Position numbers and translations under genes: made by a program | Source of the DNA: Leptolyngbya sp. O-77 | GTDB lineage: Bacteria; Cyanobacteriota; Cyanobacteriia; Elainellales; Elainellaceae | Assembly (NCBI RefSeq): GCF_001548395.1 | Contig: NZ_AP017367.1 | Location: 1,339,001 to 1,403,000, forward strand | Direction: 5' to 3' | DNA length: 64,000 nt | The notes under the pieces: generated by a model | Told to the model about the DNA's origin: nothing | Database searches by the model: none | Seen by the model: the letters and a program-made list of their open reading frames with translations, nothing else | Shown here: positions 1-9,086 of the stretch, one piece after another | How positions within the stretch are numbered: the stretch's first letter is position 1 | Layout of the letters: each line of letters opens with the position of its first letter

Positions 1-1647
1 GTCATTTCCGTCGCCACCACTGACGCTGCTATTCACAGTGCCATACGCTGTATGACTGTAGAACCCATCACGACTGTAAGGGGTTGGGATACTAGAAACC
101 CCTCCAGAGATTCTGATAACATCATTGCCATCGCCGCCCTCGACGTGCCCGTCCTGCACACCATAGGCAACGCTTTGGCTACCGGGCACTTCCCGAGCGG
201 TCGTTGCCGCAGAAATGATGGCAGAAATGATGATTGTGTCATTGCCGCGATCGCCTAAAACATTTGCCCTATAGACTCCGTAGGCGATCGCCGTCTGACT
301 CTCGCTAGGCAAGTCAACGACAGACTGTGCCCTAGCCTCGATCTGCAATATATCGTCACCATTCCCCCCGCTCAGACTACTATGGGAAATGCCATAACTA
401 GCAGCTTGGACTCCGCTTGTGCCTCGCCCTAGATAAGAATTTGTGCTTGTCCCACTGACAATTGCGACCAAATCGTCGCCATCACCCCCTGCAACTGATG
501 AATGGTCGATGCCATAGGCCAAAGCCTTTGCTCCTCCATAGGCAAATGCAGAAGTGTGCACGTTGATGCGAATCGTGTCGTTGCCTTGATCGCCGCGCAC
601 GTCGCTGCGCTGAACCCCATAGCCAGCACCAATCGCGACACCAAATCGCTGCGAACTCGCAATGGTTGTAGCATTGAGAATAATTTCATCATCGTCCTCG
701 CCGCCAGAAATTGTGCTGCTGCTTACGCCATAGCTTTCAGGTTGGTTACCAATCACTTGGCCAACTGCGTAGGCAGAAACCATAATGCGATCGCCCCCAT
801 TGCCCCCCTCGACAAGGCTGCGATCCACACCGTAGCTTTTGCTCGTTCCTGAAAAGTAATCTCTAGACAGGCTGTTGGCCGCAAGATCGAGCGTGTCGTT
901 TCCGTCGCCCATCTGCACAGCGCTATCTACAAGCCCGTAGGTCAGTGTATTCGCAAACCCTGTACCTTCGCCCGTTGCCGTGATGGTGACGATATCATTG
1001 CCGCCATGAGTGGCGATCGCCCCCTGCTTCACCCCATATCCTGCACCCGTCGTTTGGGAACCCGACCCGCGTCCGATTGCTGTAATGTTGATTCGGTCGT
1101 CGCCTGTGCCCACGGTAATGGAGCCACTCAGCAGACCGTAGCCGCTGGCAGGGTGGAAAAACCATCGGTCACCCGTTTCGGCCAGACCGCTGATGGAAAT
1201 GGTGTGGTTGCCATTGCCGCCATCAAGGGTTGTATTTGATAGCCCAATTCCCGTACTACCGGAGGAAGGAATGCGCGCTGTGATCAAACTCCGGGCGGTA
1301 ATGGTGAATGTGTCGTCGCCATCGCCCCCGTGCAGCGAGCTAAAGCGTATCCCATAGGCTGTTGAAAAAATGCCGTTAGCCGTTGCGGCAACCTCCAGGC
1401 GATCGCCCCCTGCGCCAAGTATGATCTCGCTATTCAGCACACCCGTTGCAGCAGGATTGCCCGCCAAGTTCGTAATCGACACCTGTGCTGTTACCGTGTC
1501 GCTACCCTCAAATGTTTCGATGCGAGCGCGGGCGATCGCCGTCCCAAGGGTTTCGGTTTCACCCGGATCAACCACCTCCAGCGCAACATTCGCCGCAAAC
1601 ACATCGTCGAACGCCGTTCCCAGTAGCAGCCCTGTAAGCTGACCCAT
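1..1647 (-). CDS. RTX-like tandem-repeat protein, N-terminal part (runs off window)
   Basis: The minus strand is open from an ATG at 1647 to base 1 (549 codons, no stop), so the C-terminus lies outside the window. After a short N-terminus (MGQLTGLLLGTAFDDVF) the protein is built from about 14 repeats of roughly 35-45 residues. Each repeat has a glycine/aspartate turn such as GGDGDDTFTI, GGNGDDILQI or GGDGNDVIRI, then a variable segment, then an AYGV..SSV motif. The GGxGxDxI turn resembles the Ca2+-binding nonapeptide of RTX proteins, but occurs once per repeat rather than in runs, suggesting a beta-solenoid of longer coils. No signal peptide is visible; RTX proteins usually leave by type I secretion using a C-terminal signal, which would be beyond the edge. 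Function unknown; surface, S-layer-like or adhesive roles are guesses. The family call is moderate, the reading frame is firm. Confidence 0.8.
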   Translation of the reverse strand, partial: MGQLTGLLLGTAFDDVFAANVALEVVDPGETETLGTAIARARIETFEGSDTVTAQVSITNLAGNPAATGVLNSEIILGAGGDRLEVAATANGIFSTAYGIRFSSLHGGDGDDTFTITARSLITARIPSSGSTGIGLSNTTLDGGNGNHTISISGLAETGDRWFFHPASGYGLLSGSITVGTGDDRINITAIGRGSGSQTTGAGYGVKQGAIATHGGNDIVTITATGEGTGFANTLTYGLVDSAVQMGDGNDTLDLAANSLSRDYFSGTSKSYGVDRSLVEGGNGGDRIMVSAYAVGQVIGNQPESYGVSSSTISGGEDDDEIILNATTIASSQRFGVAIGAGYGVQRSDVRGDQGNDTIRINVHTSAFAYGGAKALAYGIDHSSVAGGDGDDLVAIVSGTSTNSYLGRGTSGVQAASYGISHSSLSGGNGDDILQIEARAQSVVDLPSESQTAIAYGVYRANVLGDRGNDTIIISAIISAATTAREVPGSQSVAYGVQDGHVEGGDGNDVIRISGGVSSIPTPYSRDGFYSHTAYGTVNSSVSGGDGND

Positions 1648-2210
1648 AACAGCACCTCAGACAAAAGTAAGAATAAGTAATCCGAGATTGTGCAATCTGG
1701 CATGAACGAAGTTCTGTGATCCGCACAACAGAACCCACCAGAGCACACACTCACCTATATTCTTTCCCAAACTGCTATTTTGGCTACAAAATTTTTGTAT
1801 TTCTTTATCAGACTGTGTTTTACGGCACAAATCAAACAACAACTCAAGCAGATCTGGATAATTTACTAATCCATCTCTATCTGCATCACTTACATTCACA
1901 CCTTACCTTCACACAGGTCTTGAGAAGAGTATCGTAGCTACCGTCAACCATCAGCGTTTCTACATGTCAATGAGTTCTGAAGAAATGAGTTCTGAAGATT
2001 AGAAACACTGATGAGTTGGGCAGGAGACACAGCCAGCCCAAAAAGCCGCGATCTCTCGGAGCAAACGACTGCTCTAAGCTCATGCATGGCTCCAGTACGA
2101 GGCATGTTGCCACTAGAGAGCATATAAATCCAGGCGTTGAGTCTAGATTTAGATAAGTCCACAAAACGCTTGAAAAAGGTTAACTGGAAAAAAGCTTGGT
2201 TTAAAGCAGC
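1648..2210. other. Intergenic region, no convincing gene
   Basis: Stretch between the repeat protein and the tRNA terminator. It contains a 14-bp direct repeat (ATGAGTTCTGAAGA-like, near 1973-2000) flanked by an imperfect inverted repeat (ATCAGCGTTTCT near 1949 and AGAAACACTGAT near 2002). Short reading frames here have no recognisable protein character. It presumably holds the promoter of the repeat protein. Confidence 0.5.
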
Positions 2211-2236
2211 GAAACCCCGCATTGCTGCGAGGTTTC
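2211..2236 (-). terminator. Hairpin downstream of tRNA-Pro
   Basis: On the minus strand, GAAACCTCGC, a six-base loop and GCGGGGTTTC form a 10-bp stem with one G-U pair a few bases after the tRNA 3' end. The T-tract is short, so this is either a weak terminator or a processing signal. Confidence 0.5.
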
Positions 2237-2242
2237 ATCCAA

Positions 2243-2316
2243 TCGGAGCGGCGGGATTCGAACCCACGACCCCTACTACCCCAAAGTAGTGCGCTACCAA
2301 GCTGCGCTACGCCCCG
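2243..2316 (-). tRNA. tRNA-Pro (anticodon GGG)
   Basis: A complete cloverleaf can be folded on the minus strand: acceptor stem CGGGGCG/CGCTCCG (one G-U), D arm GCGC/GCGC, anticodon stem CTACT/AGTAG with loop TTGGGGT giving anticodon GGG, and a T arm with TTCGAAT. The discriminator base is A and CCA is not encoded, as is common in cyanobacteria. Confidence 0.95.
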
Positions 2317-2573
2317 ATATTGCTGTAGGGTATGCGCGAAATGCGCTTAACAAATATAGCACAGTAAGTGGGCATGATGGCAAAGGTCTGGCTAACCAAA
2401 ATTTGCGAGCAACCTGAGTGCAGCGATGACCAGTCCCTAAAAATAGCCGCAGATCGGGTGAATCCGTCTCCTGCGGAACAGCGGTATGATCAAAACTCTG
2501 GGAAAGCAGGACGACCCTCTCATCCCCCGGCCTTCTTGACCTTGATGCAACAACCTGAAACAACCTTGGGAGC

Positions 2574-3863
2574 GTGCGTGTGACTCAAACAAACTGGGAT
2601 CTTTTAGTAGAAACCGATCCGCTAGTGGCAGGCCTGATTCAAAAAGAGCTAAAGCGCCAGCAAGACCATCTAGAGCTAATCGCCAGCGAAAACTTCACTT
2701 CAGCGGCAGTGCTGGCGGCGCAGGGGTCTGTATTGACGAATAAGTATGCGGAAGGGCTGCCGGGCAAGCGCTATTACGGCGGGTGCGAGTTTGTGGACGA
2801 AGTGGAGCAACTGGCAATCGACCGAGCCAAGCAGCTTTTTGGCGCAGCCCATGCCAACGTGCAGCCGCACTCCGGCGCACAGGCAAATATGGCGGTGTTT
2901 CTGACGCTGCTGGAACCGGGCGACACGTTTATGGGTATGGATCTGTCTCACGGCGGCCACCTGACCCACGGTTCGCCGGTGAACGTGTCGGGCAAGTGGT
3001 TTAAGGCGTGTCACTATGGCGTGAACCGCGACACCGAGCAGCTTGATTTTGACGAAATCCGGGAGGTGGCGCTGCACCACCGTCCCAAGCTGATTATTTG
3101 CGGCTATTCGGCCTATCCCCGCGTGATCGATTTTGAGAAATTCCGGGCGATCGCCGATGAGGTTGGAGCCTACCTGCTGGCCGATATCGCCCACATCGCC
3201 GGCCTCGTCGCCACGGGCCACCACCCCAGCCCCATTCCCCACTGCGATGTCGTCACCACTACAACGCACAAAACCTTGCGCGGGCCTCGCGGCGGCCTCA
3301 TTCTCACCCGCGATGCCGAACTGGGCAAGAAGCTGGACAAGTCTGTTTTTCCGGGAACCCAGGGTGGGCCGCTGGAACATGTCATCGCGGGCAAAGCCGT
3401 GGCCTTTGGCGAAGCGCTCCAGCCCAGCTTCAGCACCTATTCGGGGCAGGTGATTCAAAACGCCAAGGCAATGGCCGCCCAACTCCAGGCACGGGGACTG
3501 AAGCTGGTGTCGAACGGCACGGACAACCACCTGATGCTAGTCGATCTGCGCTCGATTGGTATGACGGGTAAAGTGGCCGACCAACTGGTGAGCGGTGTCC
3601 GCATTACCGCCAACAAAAACACCGTCCCCTTCGACCCCGAATCGCCCTTCGTCACCAGCGGTTTGCGGCTGGGTTCCCCCGCCATGACCACTCGCGGCAT
3701 GGGCACGGCAGAATTCACCGAGATTGCCAATATTATCAGCGATCGCCTCTTAAACCCAGAGGACGAAAGCGTAGCCCAAACCTGCCGCGATCGCATCGCT
3801 GCTTTGTGCAGTTGCTTCCCGCTTTACCCGCATCTCAGTGCCCCAGTGCCTGCGCTGGTGTAA
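2574..3863 (+). CDS. glyA: Serine hydroxymethyltransferase
   Basis: Cytosolic PLP enzyme that interconverts serine plus tetrahydrofolate with glycine plus 5,10-methylene-tetrahydrofolate, feeding one-carbon metabolism. The 429-residue product has the full family length. Visible signatures: LIASENF near residue 36, KYAEGLPGKRYYGG at 57-70, and the PLP-lysine loop TTTTHKTLRGPRGG with Lys about 233. The start is GTG at 2574; a second in-frame GTG lies at 2580 and would remove only two residues. The gene appears monocistronic, followed by an intrinsic terminator. Confidence 0.96.
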   Translation: MRVTQTNWDLLVETDPLVAGLIQKELKRQQDHLELIASENFTSAAVLAAQGSVLTNKYAEGLPGKRYYGGCEFVDEVEQLAIDRAKQLFGAAHANVQPHSGAQANMAVFLTLLEPGDTFMGMDLSHGGHLTHGSPVNVSGKWFKACHYGVNRDTEQLDFDEIREVALHHRPKLIICGYSAYPRVIDFEKFRAIADEVGAYLLADIAHIAGLVATGHHPSPIPHCDVVTTTTHKTLRGPRGGLILTRDAELGKKLDKSVFPGTQGGPLEHVIAGKAVAFGEALQPSFSTYSGQVIQNAKAMAAQLQARGLKLVSNGTDNHLMLVDLRSIGMTGKVADQLVSGVRITANKNTVPFDPESPFVTSGLRLGSPAMTTRGMGTAEFTEIANIISDRLLNPEDESVAQTCRDRIAALCSCFPLYPHLSAPVPALV

Positions 3864-3925
3864 ACCCATTCATGAAATACACGGCCGATTAACCCTAAAT
3901 CGAAGCTTAACGCCCAATCAAGAAG

Positions 3926-3956
3926 GAGGTGAGTTATGATACTTGCCTCTTTTTTT
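3926..3956 (+). terminator. Intrinsic terminator of glyA
   Basis: GAGGTGAGT and ACTTGCCTC form a 9-bp stem (two G-U pairs) around a 6-base loop, directly followed by seven T residues, about 60 bp after the glyA stop. The left arm mimics a Shine-Dalgarno and is followed by an 11-codon ORF, but the hairpin plus T-run explains the sequence better. From 3957 to 4374 I see no gene. Confidence 0.75.
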
Positions 3957-4374
3957 AATACTCATTTTTAAGGTTTGATATTTGCGTGATTCACCAGATC
4001 ATTCGTAGACATTCGGCAATTCATCGGGCGTATTTGATTGTATTGAGCATCACAGTATTCAGCATCACAATCCTAATGGAGGGTATGCCGCCTTGATTTT
4101 ATATTTTTTAAGGTGAATTGTATCCAAAGCTTGCTGCATCGCCTCAACAGCTAATTCCTCAGCTAGGTCAAGAGATATTAACAATTACTTGTTTCGGTCA
4201 GACTCAGGTGGTATCTTGTGGGCGGAAATTCATAGGTTGCCACGTCTTCATCTATTGCTATTTCTCGATAGACATCTTTATTTATCCCAGGTTTTTATCT
4301 AGCGATCTGTCTCATTTCATCAGCCTGGGTTTGCGAGTGGCGATCGCAAGATTTGGCACTAACTTGAAACTAAG

Positions 4375-4481
4375 TTTAGGGCACCTCGATCAATTGCTTT
4401 ATTGAGAATTTTAGAAGCCTGAAATCCTCGTTTTCTTGTAGCCATTCTCAAGAGGAACTGAATTTTTCGAGGTGCCCTTTA
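4375..4481. mobile_element. MITE-like element with 12-bp terminal inverted repeats
   Basis: A 99-bp element (4379-4477) ends in GGGCACCTCGA and TCGAGGTGCCC. It is flanked by identical TTTA tetranucleotides (4375-4378 and 4478-4481), which look like a 4-bp target duplication. An inner pair TTGAGAAT/ATTCTCAA extends the symmetry, so the whole element can fold as a hairpin. There is no coding capacity. A 4-bp duplication is typical of IS5-family transposition, so it may be a non-autonomous derivative of such an element; that assignment is inference. Confidence 0.75.
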
Positions 4482-4562
4482 ATTGCAGGTATTGTAAAAA
4501 AGTGCATCTAGCCAGCTTTAGAAAAGCTACTAGGTCTACGTTAAGTTGTGAATAGAAAGCAT

Positions 4563-5975
4563 ATGGGTTCCCGATTTCGATACTCGGCTATCTTAGGAAT
4601 CATTTTCCTTATTCTGATTGGTCTAGCAACGCAGGTAGGCTGGGCGCAGAGCCAACCTGCTATGAACTTTCCAAATCCGGGCATCAATCGCGTTGTGTTT
4701 CAAAATGTGCGGGTGTTTGATGGCACGTCTCCCCGGCTGTCGGGCCCGACTAATGTATTAGTCATTGACAACAAGATTGAGCGTATTTCCACTTCGCCAA
4801 TTCCGGTTCCTGCCGATCTCCGTACCCTCCTGATCAACGGGGAAGGCAAAGTGCTGATGCCAGGATTGATCGATGCCCATGCTCACCTGTTTCTGGAAGG
4901 GGTTGCGGGTCAGGCGGCTCTGTTCGAGGCGGGGGCTGGGGGAGATGCCTTGGTTCAGCGGGTGTTTCGGGCTGCGGCTGAGAGTTCTACTCAGATGCTG
5001 ATGAACGGGTTCACGAGTGCGCGGGACATGGCGGGGCCGGTGTTTGATCTGAAAAAGGCGATCGATCAGGGTCAACTCGCGGGGCCGCGACTCTGGCCGT
5101 CGGGCGCGATGATTTCTCAAACGTCGGGTCATGGGGACTTTCGCACGCTGGATGAACTGCCCCGAACGCCGACTTCGGAACTGAGTCTGGCTGAGAAATA
5201 TGGCGTGGGGGCGATCGCCGATGGTGTGCCCGAAGTCCTTCGGGCAACCCGTGAGCAGCTAATGCGGGGAGCCACTCAAATCAAGCTGGCGGCAGGTGGC
5301 GGTGTGGCTTCGGTCTATGACCCCCTCGATGTATCCCAATACACCGAGGATGAATTTCGCGCTGCCGTGGATGCGGCCGCAGATTGGAACACCTACGTCA
5401 CGGTTCATGCCTACACGCCAAGAGCAATTCAGACTGCGATTCGAGCTGGGGTGAAGTGTATTGAACATGGTCAGTTGATGGATGAGCCAACGGCCAGACT
5501 GATGGCCGAAAAGGGAGTCTGGCTGAGTATGCAGCCCTTTCTAGATGACGAAGATGCCAACCCCTATCCCGAAGGCAGTGACAGCCGCAGGAAGCAGTTG
5601 CAAGTAGCACAGGGTACTGATATCGCCTATGGGCTAGCCAAGAAATACAACATCAAAACTGCTTGGGGAACCGACATCCTGTATGACCCTGAAAAAACGG
5701 CTCGACGGGGCAGGCTGCTGTCAAAAATGGTGCGCTGGTATACGCCCGCGGAAGTGCTGAAGATGGCAACGCACGACAATGCCGAACTGCTGGCGATGGC
5801 CGGGCCGCGCAATCCCTATCCAGGCAAGCTCGGTGTGGTCGAGGAGGGCGCTCTGGCAGATTTGCTGCTGGTGAATGGCGACCCTCTGGAAAACATTCGG
5901 CTGATTGATAATCCTGCTGAAAACTTCCTGGTGATTATGAAAGACGGCAAGATTTACAAGAATCTGCTGAGCTAA
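4563..5975 (+). CDS. Secreted metal-dependent amidohydrolase
   Basis: Amidohydrolase-superfamily protein of the imidazolonepropionase-like/Xaa-Pro dipeptidase type. An N-terminal hydrophobic segment ending in VGWAQSQ is a probable signal peptide, placing it in periplasm or outside. Metal ligands visible (numbered from an upstream GTG at 4548): HAH at 111-113, a candidate carbamylated Lys about 246 in TQIKLAAGGG, His 287, His 307 and Asp 376 in AWGTD. A C-terminal beta-sandwich (ADLLLVNGDPLENI) closes the composite domain typical of the superfamily. The ATG at 4563 gives a better signal peptide than the GTG at 4548; neither has a strong ribosome site. The substrate cannot be predicted; relatives cleave dipeptides or organophosphates. 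Stands alone. Confidence 0.85.
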   Translation: MGSRFRYSAILGIIFLILIGLATQVGWAQSQPAMNFPNPGINRVVFQNVRVFDGTSPRLSGPTNVLVIDNKIERISTSPIPVPADLRTLLINGEGKVLMPGLIDAHAHLFLEGVAGQAALFEAGAGGDALVQRVFRAAAESSTQMLMNGFTSARDMAGPVFDLKKAIDQGQLAGPRLWPSGAMISQTSGHGDFRTLDELPRTPTSELSLAEKYGVGAIADGVPEVLRATREQLMRGATQIKLAAGGGVASVYDPLDVSQYTEDEFRAAVDAAADWNTYVTVHAYTPRAIQTAIRAGVKCIEHGQLMDEPTARLMAEKGVWLSMQPFLDDEDANPYPEGSDSRRKQLQVAQGTDIAYGLAKKYNIKTAWGTDILYDPEKTARRGRLLSKMVRWYTPAEVLKMATHDNAELLAMAGPRNPYPGKLGVVEEGALADLLLVNGDPLENIRLIDNPAENFLVIMKDGKIYKNLLS

Positions 5976-5989
5976 TGGGGATTCTCTGG

Positions 5990-6026
5990 CTCATCCATCT
6001 GGCTTCTGGGAGGACAGATGGATGAG
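5990..6026 (+). terminator. Perfect 12-bp inverted repeat after amidohydrolase gene
   Basis: CTCATCCATCTG and CAGATGGATGAG pair perfectly across a 13-base loop, 15 bp after the amidohydrolase stop. No T-run follows, so it is a candidate transcript-stabilising or factor-assisted termination structure rather than a canonical terminator. The remainder of the gap to 6281 holds nothing else recognisable. Confidence 0.45.
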
Positions 6027-6281
6027 ATTGCATTGCGCTCCGGTTCTCGCATCCAATCTGCAACCCGTGGTTTCGTCCAATTGTCGAAATTGTCGAATTC
6101 TAAGCTTGTTGCCCACTGCTTTGCTGATATTTTGCTGAAATGTTTTGCTGAAGTTTTAGGTCTGTTGAGCTAGTTTTACGAAACTTCGGTTTTGACAAAC
6201 TCGCTTCACTGAACTTTAGTTTCACTTAACTTTGTGCTATACATTTTGCATTTCAATTTGCCATTTCTCAGAGTTTTTATC

Positions 6282-7766
6282 ATGCTTCGCCAATCTGCAT
6301 TTTCCCAAGGTTATTTTTCTCAGCATTTTTCCCAAACCGTGGGGCTGGAGGAGTGTCGGTCATCCAAGAGGCGCATGAGGGCGATCGCCCAGACGCTCTC
6401 TATTGCAGCGTCGGTGGCAGCGGTCGGATGGGTCGCCCCAGCCTACGCCACAGAACCGCGTCCATCCGCCCCCGAATCGGCTGAATCCATCCACCGGGAT
6501 ACTCCAGAAAGTTCAGCACTGGCGGTGGTTTCTGATGCTGCCTTGGGAGAGTTGCGCGAAGCCTCTAAGTTTTCATCCATCACACTGCATCCCGATTCCA
6601 TCCCCGCTGCCACCCCTCAGCCCGAACCTGTAACCATTGCAGACCTTCAAATCCAGCAGATCCAGAGGGACACCCCTGCACAGCCGTCATTGCTCGAACC
6701 GCAGCCACGACCCACTGCACAGTTGCTCCTGGATGAATTGCCCGTCGAAGAACCCATTGTTGATGAATCCTCCCTGGATGAATCGTCCCTGGCGCAGACC
6801 TCGCTTGATCCGCTGGATGAGCCATCTGAGCCTGCGCTGGAGCCTGTTGATTTGCCGGAACTGGAACCGGCCGATTTGCCCGAAGGCGAGTTTTCTTCTG
6901 AATCTGCACCCTTTGATCCGGAGGGGCAGTTGGCTGGTTCCGCAGAGTCCGGAGGGGCGAGGTCGGGTAGCCGCTGGCAGGTTACCGTAGAGCCGTATTT
7001 CTTTATCCCGCTGGATGTGAGGGCAGACATTGCAGCCGTGGGGCGATCGACTACAATTCGGGCGGATTTGGACGACTTTTTGAATCTTGATCGCGCCTTC
7101 GATGGCGGCCTGCGGGTTGATGCCCAGAACGGTCGATTTGGGATTTTGCTCGACGGCTTCTATCTGTCGCTGGCCCAGAGTGGCACGCTGCCCGTCACGT
7201 TCCCCGCAGGAAGCCTCCTGCGCTTTGGCATTCCCTTTGAGGTAGAGGGTAGGGCCGATGCCAGTGCTTCTCTGCGCCAGGGCAAGATTGATTTGGCCGC
7301 ATACTACCGCGTGGTTAACCAATCCCTGCGGCGATCGCCCACCCCCACCAACCCATTCCCTTTTCTGGTCGTCGATCCCATTCTAGGACTCCGCACCAAT
7401 ATTTCGAGACAGGAGATCGAAGTAGACGAGGTGCGGATCGGCCCCAACACCATCCCAATCAATCGAGAATTCAGTTCCTCCCGAACCACCCTTGAGCCGC
7501 TGGTTGGGCTGCGAGTGGGGCTACAGCTTTCGCCACGCTGGAGCCTGGGACTGGAAAGCAGCGTGTCTGGGTTCAACATCAACGCCGAACGCGACACCAC
7601 TTTTAATTTTCAGGCTGGCGTGGGCTATAGCTTTTCTCGCTCCGTCACTCTGCGGGTAGCCTACGTTTACAATGGCTACGAATTTCGCGATGGCAGCGGC
7701 CTCAGACGCAGCGAAATCGACCTGGATCAGCACGGACTAGGACTGCGGCTATCTATTCGCTTCTAG
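6282..7766 (+). CDS. Outer-membrane beta-barrel-like protein with acidic linker
   Basis: About 494 residues from the ATG at 6282 (an upstream in-frame start at 6234 adds 16 hydrophobic residues; another ATG at 6375 begins a tidy signal peptide MRAIAQTLSIAASVAAVGWV..AYA). After the signal comes a roughly 150-residue Pro/Glu/Asp-rich linker (repeated DELP, DESSLDESS, EPADLPE), then a C-terminal domain of about 280 residues with alternating polar/hydrophobic strands. The last residues LRLSIRF end in the terminal Phe expected of BAM-inserted outer-membrane barrels. Segments such as GVGYSFSRSVTLRVAYVYNGYEF read like barrel strands. Function unknown; no close family recognised. Confidence 0.7.
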   Translation: MLRQSAFSQGYFSQHFSQTVGLEECRSSKRRMRAIAQTLSIAASVAAVGWVAPAYATEPRPSAPESAESIHRDTPESSALAVVSDAALGELREASKFSSITLHPDSIPAATPQPEPVTIADLQIQQIQRDTPAQPSLLEPQPRPTAQLLLDELPVEEPIVDESSLDESSLAQTSLDPLDEPSEPALEPVDLPELEPADLPEGEFSSESAPFDPEGQLAGSAESGGARSGSRWQVTVEPYFFIPLDVRADIAAVGRSTTIRADLDDFLNLDRAFDGGLRVDAQNGRFGILLDGFYLSLAQSGTLPVTFPAGSLLRFGIPFEVEGRADASASLRQGKIDLAAYYRVVNQSLRRSPTPTNPFPFLVVDPILGLRTNISRQEIEVDEVRIGPNTIPINREFSSSRTTLEPLVGLRVGLQLSPRWSLGLESSVSGFNINAERDTTFNFQAGVGYSFSRSVTLRVAYVYNGYEFRDGSGLRRSEIDLDQHGLGLRLSIRF

Positions 7767-7817
7767 GGTTCTGTTCTGGAGTTCTGTTCTGGGGTTCTGA
7801 GCCAGGGCAGCGCCGGA

Positions 7818-8924
7818 CTATCGGGCGGCAGAACCTCCAGCCGGAAGGTAGCCCTGCTCAGTCAAAAATGCTTCGAGGGCGGCAGGAAAGTCGGGATACC
7901 GATAGACAACCTGCCCGTCTTTGTAGATTTCTAGTCCCCAATCTGAGGTGCGATCATAGTTGGCCAGCATGAACGCCCAGCCCTGCTCGTATTCGCCCAG
8001 CAGAATCATCTGCGCCACGTAGCCTGCTAGAATGCCGTTGACTTCGTTGGTGTCTGCTTGAACGGTCAGTACGGCTTCGCGCATCTGGTTGGCGATCGCC
8101 CTCAGTTCTTCTGGATACTGCCGGGTCACGTCTACAAACTGTCCGTCTTGCAGCGCCCAAATTTGAGATGGCGGAAATGAGCCAGCGTAGCTGCTAAAGG
8201 CATAGAGAAAGGCATTGTCAAACGCGACAAACTCCAGTCGTCCGTCGCCATCTAGATCTCGAAAACTGCCGCCTTCGCCATCGCGGAAACCTGTTTCTGT
8301 GGTCTGGAAGCGATTGCCCTGCCAGCGGTGAATGGTGTGGTTAGTGCAGCAGTGCGCCCCACCAGAATAGGTGCGGATGATCACTTCAGCCGTGCCGTCT
8401 GCATCTAGGTCTTGCAACCTTACTCCACCGTAGGCTGTGCTTTCCTGGGTTTGTTCTAGCTGGGGCTGCCCGTTATACAGCAGCGTATACTGGACTTCGC
8501 CGCTCCAGGCTTCGGCATCCTGACGATAGCGAAAGCGCACCTGCACCGGCCCTTCACGCAGTTCTTTCGGCTGATCTAGCGCGTCGTTCAGTTCTACCTC
8601 AGTCGCCTCGGTTGTCGTGGCCGCTACGTTGCTGACTGGCTCGCCTGCGAGTACATTCGGGGTTCCAACCCTAGTCGCCTCAATCGCCGTTTCAGCGCAA
8701 CTGCTCAGGCATAGCGCGATCGCCACAGAGAGCGATCGCCGCCAAACATTCGGCCCGTGGCTCAACCCGCAATTGACAAATTGGCTGGGCAAATCGCTGG
8801 GCAAATCGCTGGGCAAATCGCTGGGCGAATCACTCGGCGAATCACTGGGCAAATCACTTGATAGTCGCTGCCATTTTCCTGCACTTCGGCTCATCCCGCC
8901 CTCCAGAAGAAACAGACCCCGCAT
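7818..8924 (-). CDS. Putative lipoprotein with FG-GAP-like calcium loops
   Basis: A 368-codon frame. A clear lipoprotein signal (h-region SLSVAIALCLSS, then Cys) lies unusually far in, around residue 75. The preceding 70 residues include a (S-D-L/S-P) repeat encoded by a 12-bp minisatellite. An in-frame TTG at 8765 would give a standard N-terminus (SHGPNVWRRSLSVAIALC), so the true protein may be 315 residues. The mature part carries two acidic loops, DLDADGTAEV and DLDGDGRLEF, resembling FG-GAP/EF-like Ca2+ sites, and a pair of adjacent cysteines (GGAHCCTNH). Probably a periplasmic or outer-membrane lipoprotein; no function recognised. Confidence 0.7.
   Translation of the reverse strand: MRGLFLLEGGMSRSAGKWQRLSSDLPSDSPSDSPSDLPSDLPSDLPSQFVNCGLSHGPNVWRRSLSVAIALCLSSCAETAIEATRVGTPNVLAGEPVSNVAATTTEATEVELNDALDQPKELREGPVQVRFRYRQDAEAWSGEVQYTLLYNGQPQLEQTQESTAYGGVRLQDLDADGTAEVIIRTYSGGAHCCTNHTIHRWQGNRFQTTETGFRDGEGGSFRDLDGDGRLEFVAFDNAFLYAFSSYAGSFPPSQIWALQDGQFVDVTRQYPEELRAIANQMREAVLTVQADTNEVNGILAGYVAQMILLGEYEQGWAFMLANYDRTSDWGLEIYKDGQVVYRYPDFPAALEAFLTEQGYLPAGGSAAR
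8785..8856. repeat. 12-bp minisatellite, six units
   Basis: Six head-to-tail copies of CTGGGCAAATCG with minor variants (CTGGGCGAATCA, CTCGGCGAATCA). On the minus strand it encodes the S-D-L/S-P repeat at the N-terminus of the lipoprotein frame, or lies in its 5' leader if translation starts at the TTG at 8765. Confidence 0.9.
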
Positions 8925-9086
8925 CAGAGTCCTCCAATAAGATTCCCTCTAGATCAGCGTACTAACGGTTCTCTTCAAGATCCGGGTGCTTCCGTCTTCC
9001 AGCTTTAGGGCCTTCAAACTTTTAAAGTTCAAACCTTTTTCAAACCCTTTGAAAGTACAAATACACGATTTATTTACCCATCGCCA

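Noticed and set aside
1944..2222. 92-codon minus-strand frame beside tRNA-Pro
   Set aside because: Begins in the tRNA terminator hairpin and has no protein-like features.
2700..3530. 276-codon minus-strand frame opposite glyA
   Set aside because: Shadow of a clearly conserved glyA; no protein character.
3937..3972. 11-codon ORF with a perfect Shine-Dalgarno after glyA
   Set aside because: The Shine-Dalgarno forms one arm of a terminator hairpin followed by seven T; the hairpin explains the sequence.
4118..4405. 95-codon frame running into the MITE-like element
   Set aside because: No ribosome site, ends inside the inverted-repeat element, no recognisable domain.
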